This document shows positions 62,592-64,000 of a stretch of 64,000 nt of DNA, piece after piece. The notes under the pieces are model-generated. The model was given only the letters and a program-made list of their open reading frames with translations, did no database searches and was not told where the DNA came from. The DNA lies in assembly GCF_025421775.1 (NCBI RefSeq), contig NZ_JAOEFX010000001.1, positions 186,001-250,000 of the forward strand, read 5' to 3'. Position 1 is the first letter of the stretch; every line of letters starts with the position of its first letter. Both the position numbers and the translations under genes were made by a program. This stretch comes from Paenarthrobacter aurescens (GTDB lineage Bacteria; Actinomycetota; Actinomycetes; Actinomycetales; Micrococcaceae).

Positions 62592-64000
62592 TTAGGCCAC
62601 CGCGGAGTAGGCCACGACGCCGCGGCGGACCAAATCAATGGACTCGCGGCAGATCCTCGCCAGCCGTGGATCCAGTTGGGGTATTTTCGCCAGTTGGTCC
62701 AAGAGGTCCACTACTTGTTTGGCCCACCGGACGAAGTCGCCGGCAGCGAGGTCGGTTCCGCTGAGCACGTCCTGGAGGTGACGGCCCTTTGCCCACTTGT
62801 ACATCGGCCACATGAGTCCAAGTTCCGGTTCCCCGGTCAAGGGAAGCCTGTTGTGCTCCTCGGTATCCTCCAGTTGCGACCATTCGCGGATGACAATGTC
62901 CACGGCGGGTTCAAGTGAAACGGTAGGCATCTTGGGCCGTAGCCCGCGATCCTCGCGTTTGGCCTGGTAAACCAGCGTGCTGGCAAGGGAGGCCAGTTCG
63001 GCGGCATCGAGGTCGTTGATGGCGCCCCGCCGCACGGACTGCGAAATCAGCAGGTCCTTTTCTCCGTAGATCCGGCGGAGCCGCTGGCCATCGGCGCTGA
63101 TGGTGACCTGCCCGGCGTCGTTCGTTTCCAGGTAGCCGTAGACAGAGAGAACGTCGCAGACGCGGTCGAACGTCTTGGCAATGGTGTTGGTTCGGCCTTG
63201 GATCTGCCGGACCAGGCCGTCGGTCTCCTTGCGCAGCTTCCACCAGCGCTCCGACCACCGTGCGTGATCCTCCCGCTCACTGCAGCCATGGCACGGATGC
63301 GCCCGCAGCGCCCGTCTCAGATCCGCGATCTTCTTTTCCTGGTCCGGCAGCCGGGCGCCAAGGCCGAAGTCCTCGTGCCTGCTGTTCCGGCGGCTATGCG
63401 GTGCATCCTCGCTGATGGCGTGACGCATCGACGAAGCCAGATCGCGACGGGCCTTGGGAACTTTGGCGTTGAACGATTTTGGAATGCGGATCCGGGTCAC
63501 GGGTGACACAGGCCCTTCGAGGTCGTGGACGCCGATGCGCCGGAGCTGGTTATCCGACGTGAGCACAGATGGCCGGGGCTCGCGGGCGTTGGGATCCACC
63601 TCAAGCACCACTGCATGCCCGGCCAGCCTGCCGCTGTAGATACTGATGACGTCGCCCGGAATCAGCCGGGTCAAGGATTCAGCCACGTGGGATTTGCGGG
63701 CCCGCTGATGGTCCCGGGCAGCGAAATTCTCGGCATCGCTGAGTTCCCGCCGGAGTTTCGCATACTCGGTGAAGTCGCCCAAGTGGCATTGCATTGATTT
63801 TGCATAGCCTGCCAGTGACTCTTCACGCCCACGTACTTGCCTGGCCAGGCCCACCACGGAGCGGTCCGCCTGGAATTGCGCGAAGGAGGATTCGAGGATT
63901 TCACGAGCCCGCACACGGCCAAACTGGGCAATCAGGTTGATGCTCATGTTGTAGGTGGGCCTGAAACTGGAATTCAGGGGGTAGGTGCGTCGTGAGGCCA
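62592..64000 (-). CDS. HelY/Mtr4-like DEAD/DExH RNA helicase, C-terminal part (partial)
   Basis: The frame is open to the right edge, so the N-terminal RecA-like ATPase domains lie outside the window. The visible 469 residues begin just after the helicase core: FRPTYNMSINLIAQFGR is the conserved Mtr4/Ski2 motif leading into the ratchet region. They continue through a long helical insert with HPCHGCSEREDHARW to the C-terminal DSHCT domain (PTVSLEPAVDIVIREWSQ; SGTDLAAGDFVRWAKQVVDLLDQL). Such helicases act in RNA turnover; in actinobacteria the protein is called HelY. The family is clear. Confidence 0.9.
   Translation of the reverse strand, partial: ASRRTYPLNSSFRPTYNMSINLIAQFGRVRAREILESSFAQFQADRSVVGLARQVRGREESLAGYAKSMQCHLGDFTEYAKLRRELSDAENFAARDHQRARKSHVAESLTRLIPGDVISIYSGRLAGHAVVLEVDPNAREPRPSVLTSDNQLRRIGVHDLEGPVSPVTRIRIPKSFNAKVPKARRDLASSMRHAISEDAPHSRRNSRHEDFGLGARLPDQEKKIADLRRALRAHPCHGCSEREDHARWSERWWKLRKETDGLVRQIQGRTNTIAKTFDRVCDVLSVYGYLETNDAGQVTISADGQRLRRIYGEKDLLISQSVRRGAINDLDAAELASLASTLVYQAKREDRGLRPKMPTVSLEPAVDIVIREWSQLEDTEEHNRLPLTGEPELGLMWPMYKWAKGRHLQDVLSGTDLAAGDFVRWAKQVVDLLDQLAKIPQLDPRLARICRESIDLVRRGVVAYSAVA

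Overview
The window looks like chromosomal DNA of a high-GC actinobacterium of the Micrococcales, most likely Arthrobacter or Paenarthrobacter. The basis is GC-rich codon use, frequent GTG and TTG starts, RbpA, a diheme QcrC with a Rieske/cytochrome b complex, a polyprenol-phosphate mannose synthase, and a gene order (lepA-hemW-hrcA-dnaJ-rsmE-phoH-ybeY-CNNM-era-recO-uppS) that matches the actinobacterial core. No insertion sequence, prophage, CRISPR array, tRNA or rRNA was seen. The species cannot be fixed from sequence alone.

Layout. 0-6.6 kb: the 3' part of leuS, a DegV protein, comEA-comEC-holA and, convergent, rpsT. 6.8-20.3 kb: a solitary PemK/MazF-type protein, lepA-hemW, DUF4870 and DUF3097 proteins, CIRCE-hrcA-dnaJ-rsmE, a GerMN lipoprotein whose 5' end looks frameshifted, and phoH-ybeY-CNNM-era. 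20.4-33.2 kb: an LCP protein, an M13 peptidase, leuA with a leucine-rich leader peptide, recO-uppS, two overlapping alpha/beta hydrolases, an FAD dehydrogenase, pyrD and a DUF3043 protein. 33.3-44.3 kb: an M20 dipeptidase, erpA, ctaC-ctaD-ctaF, an HPr gene divergent from a DasR/NagR-like GntR regulator across a dre-like operator, then ctaE-qcrC-qcrA-qcrB on the other strand. 44.4-47.6 kb: trpD, a stand-alone Lrp ligand-binding domain, a DUF3054 protein, and two intact VOC genes flanking a decayed third copy. A sequence very like the actinobacterial dif site follows at 47.67 kb, so the window probably crosses the replication terminus. 47.8-53.7 kb: a UvrA-like ATPase divergent from an overlapping type III polyketide synthase-methyltransferase-flavin monooxygenase operon. 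53.7-64 kb: deformylase, S9 peptidase, RlmA-like methyltransferase, NfeD, stomatin, RbpA, mannose synthase, amidohydrolase and the C-terminal part of a HelY/Mtr4-like helicase.

How the parts fit. ctaCDF and ctaE-qcrCAB together encode the bc1-aa3 respiratory supercomplex. hrcA-dnaJ is under CIRCE control. The dre site links amino-sugar sensing to PTS HPr. leuA is probably controlled by attenuation. The type III PKS operon resembles phenolic-lipid/quinone operons.

The most informative system-level signal is in the start regions. At least 15 starts sit 6 or 7 nt downstream of a TANNNT-type -10 hexamer with no usable ribosome binding site, as expected of leaderless mRNAs, and several form back-to-back pairs. 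Other signals without an assigned role are a fourfold TTGATGCCG repeat before phoH, a nested inverted repeat upstream of the mannose synthase gene, and an AT-rich inverted repeat before erpA.
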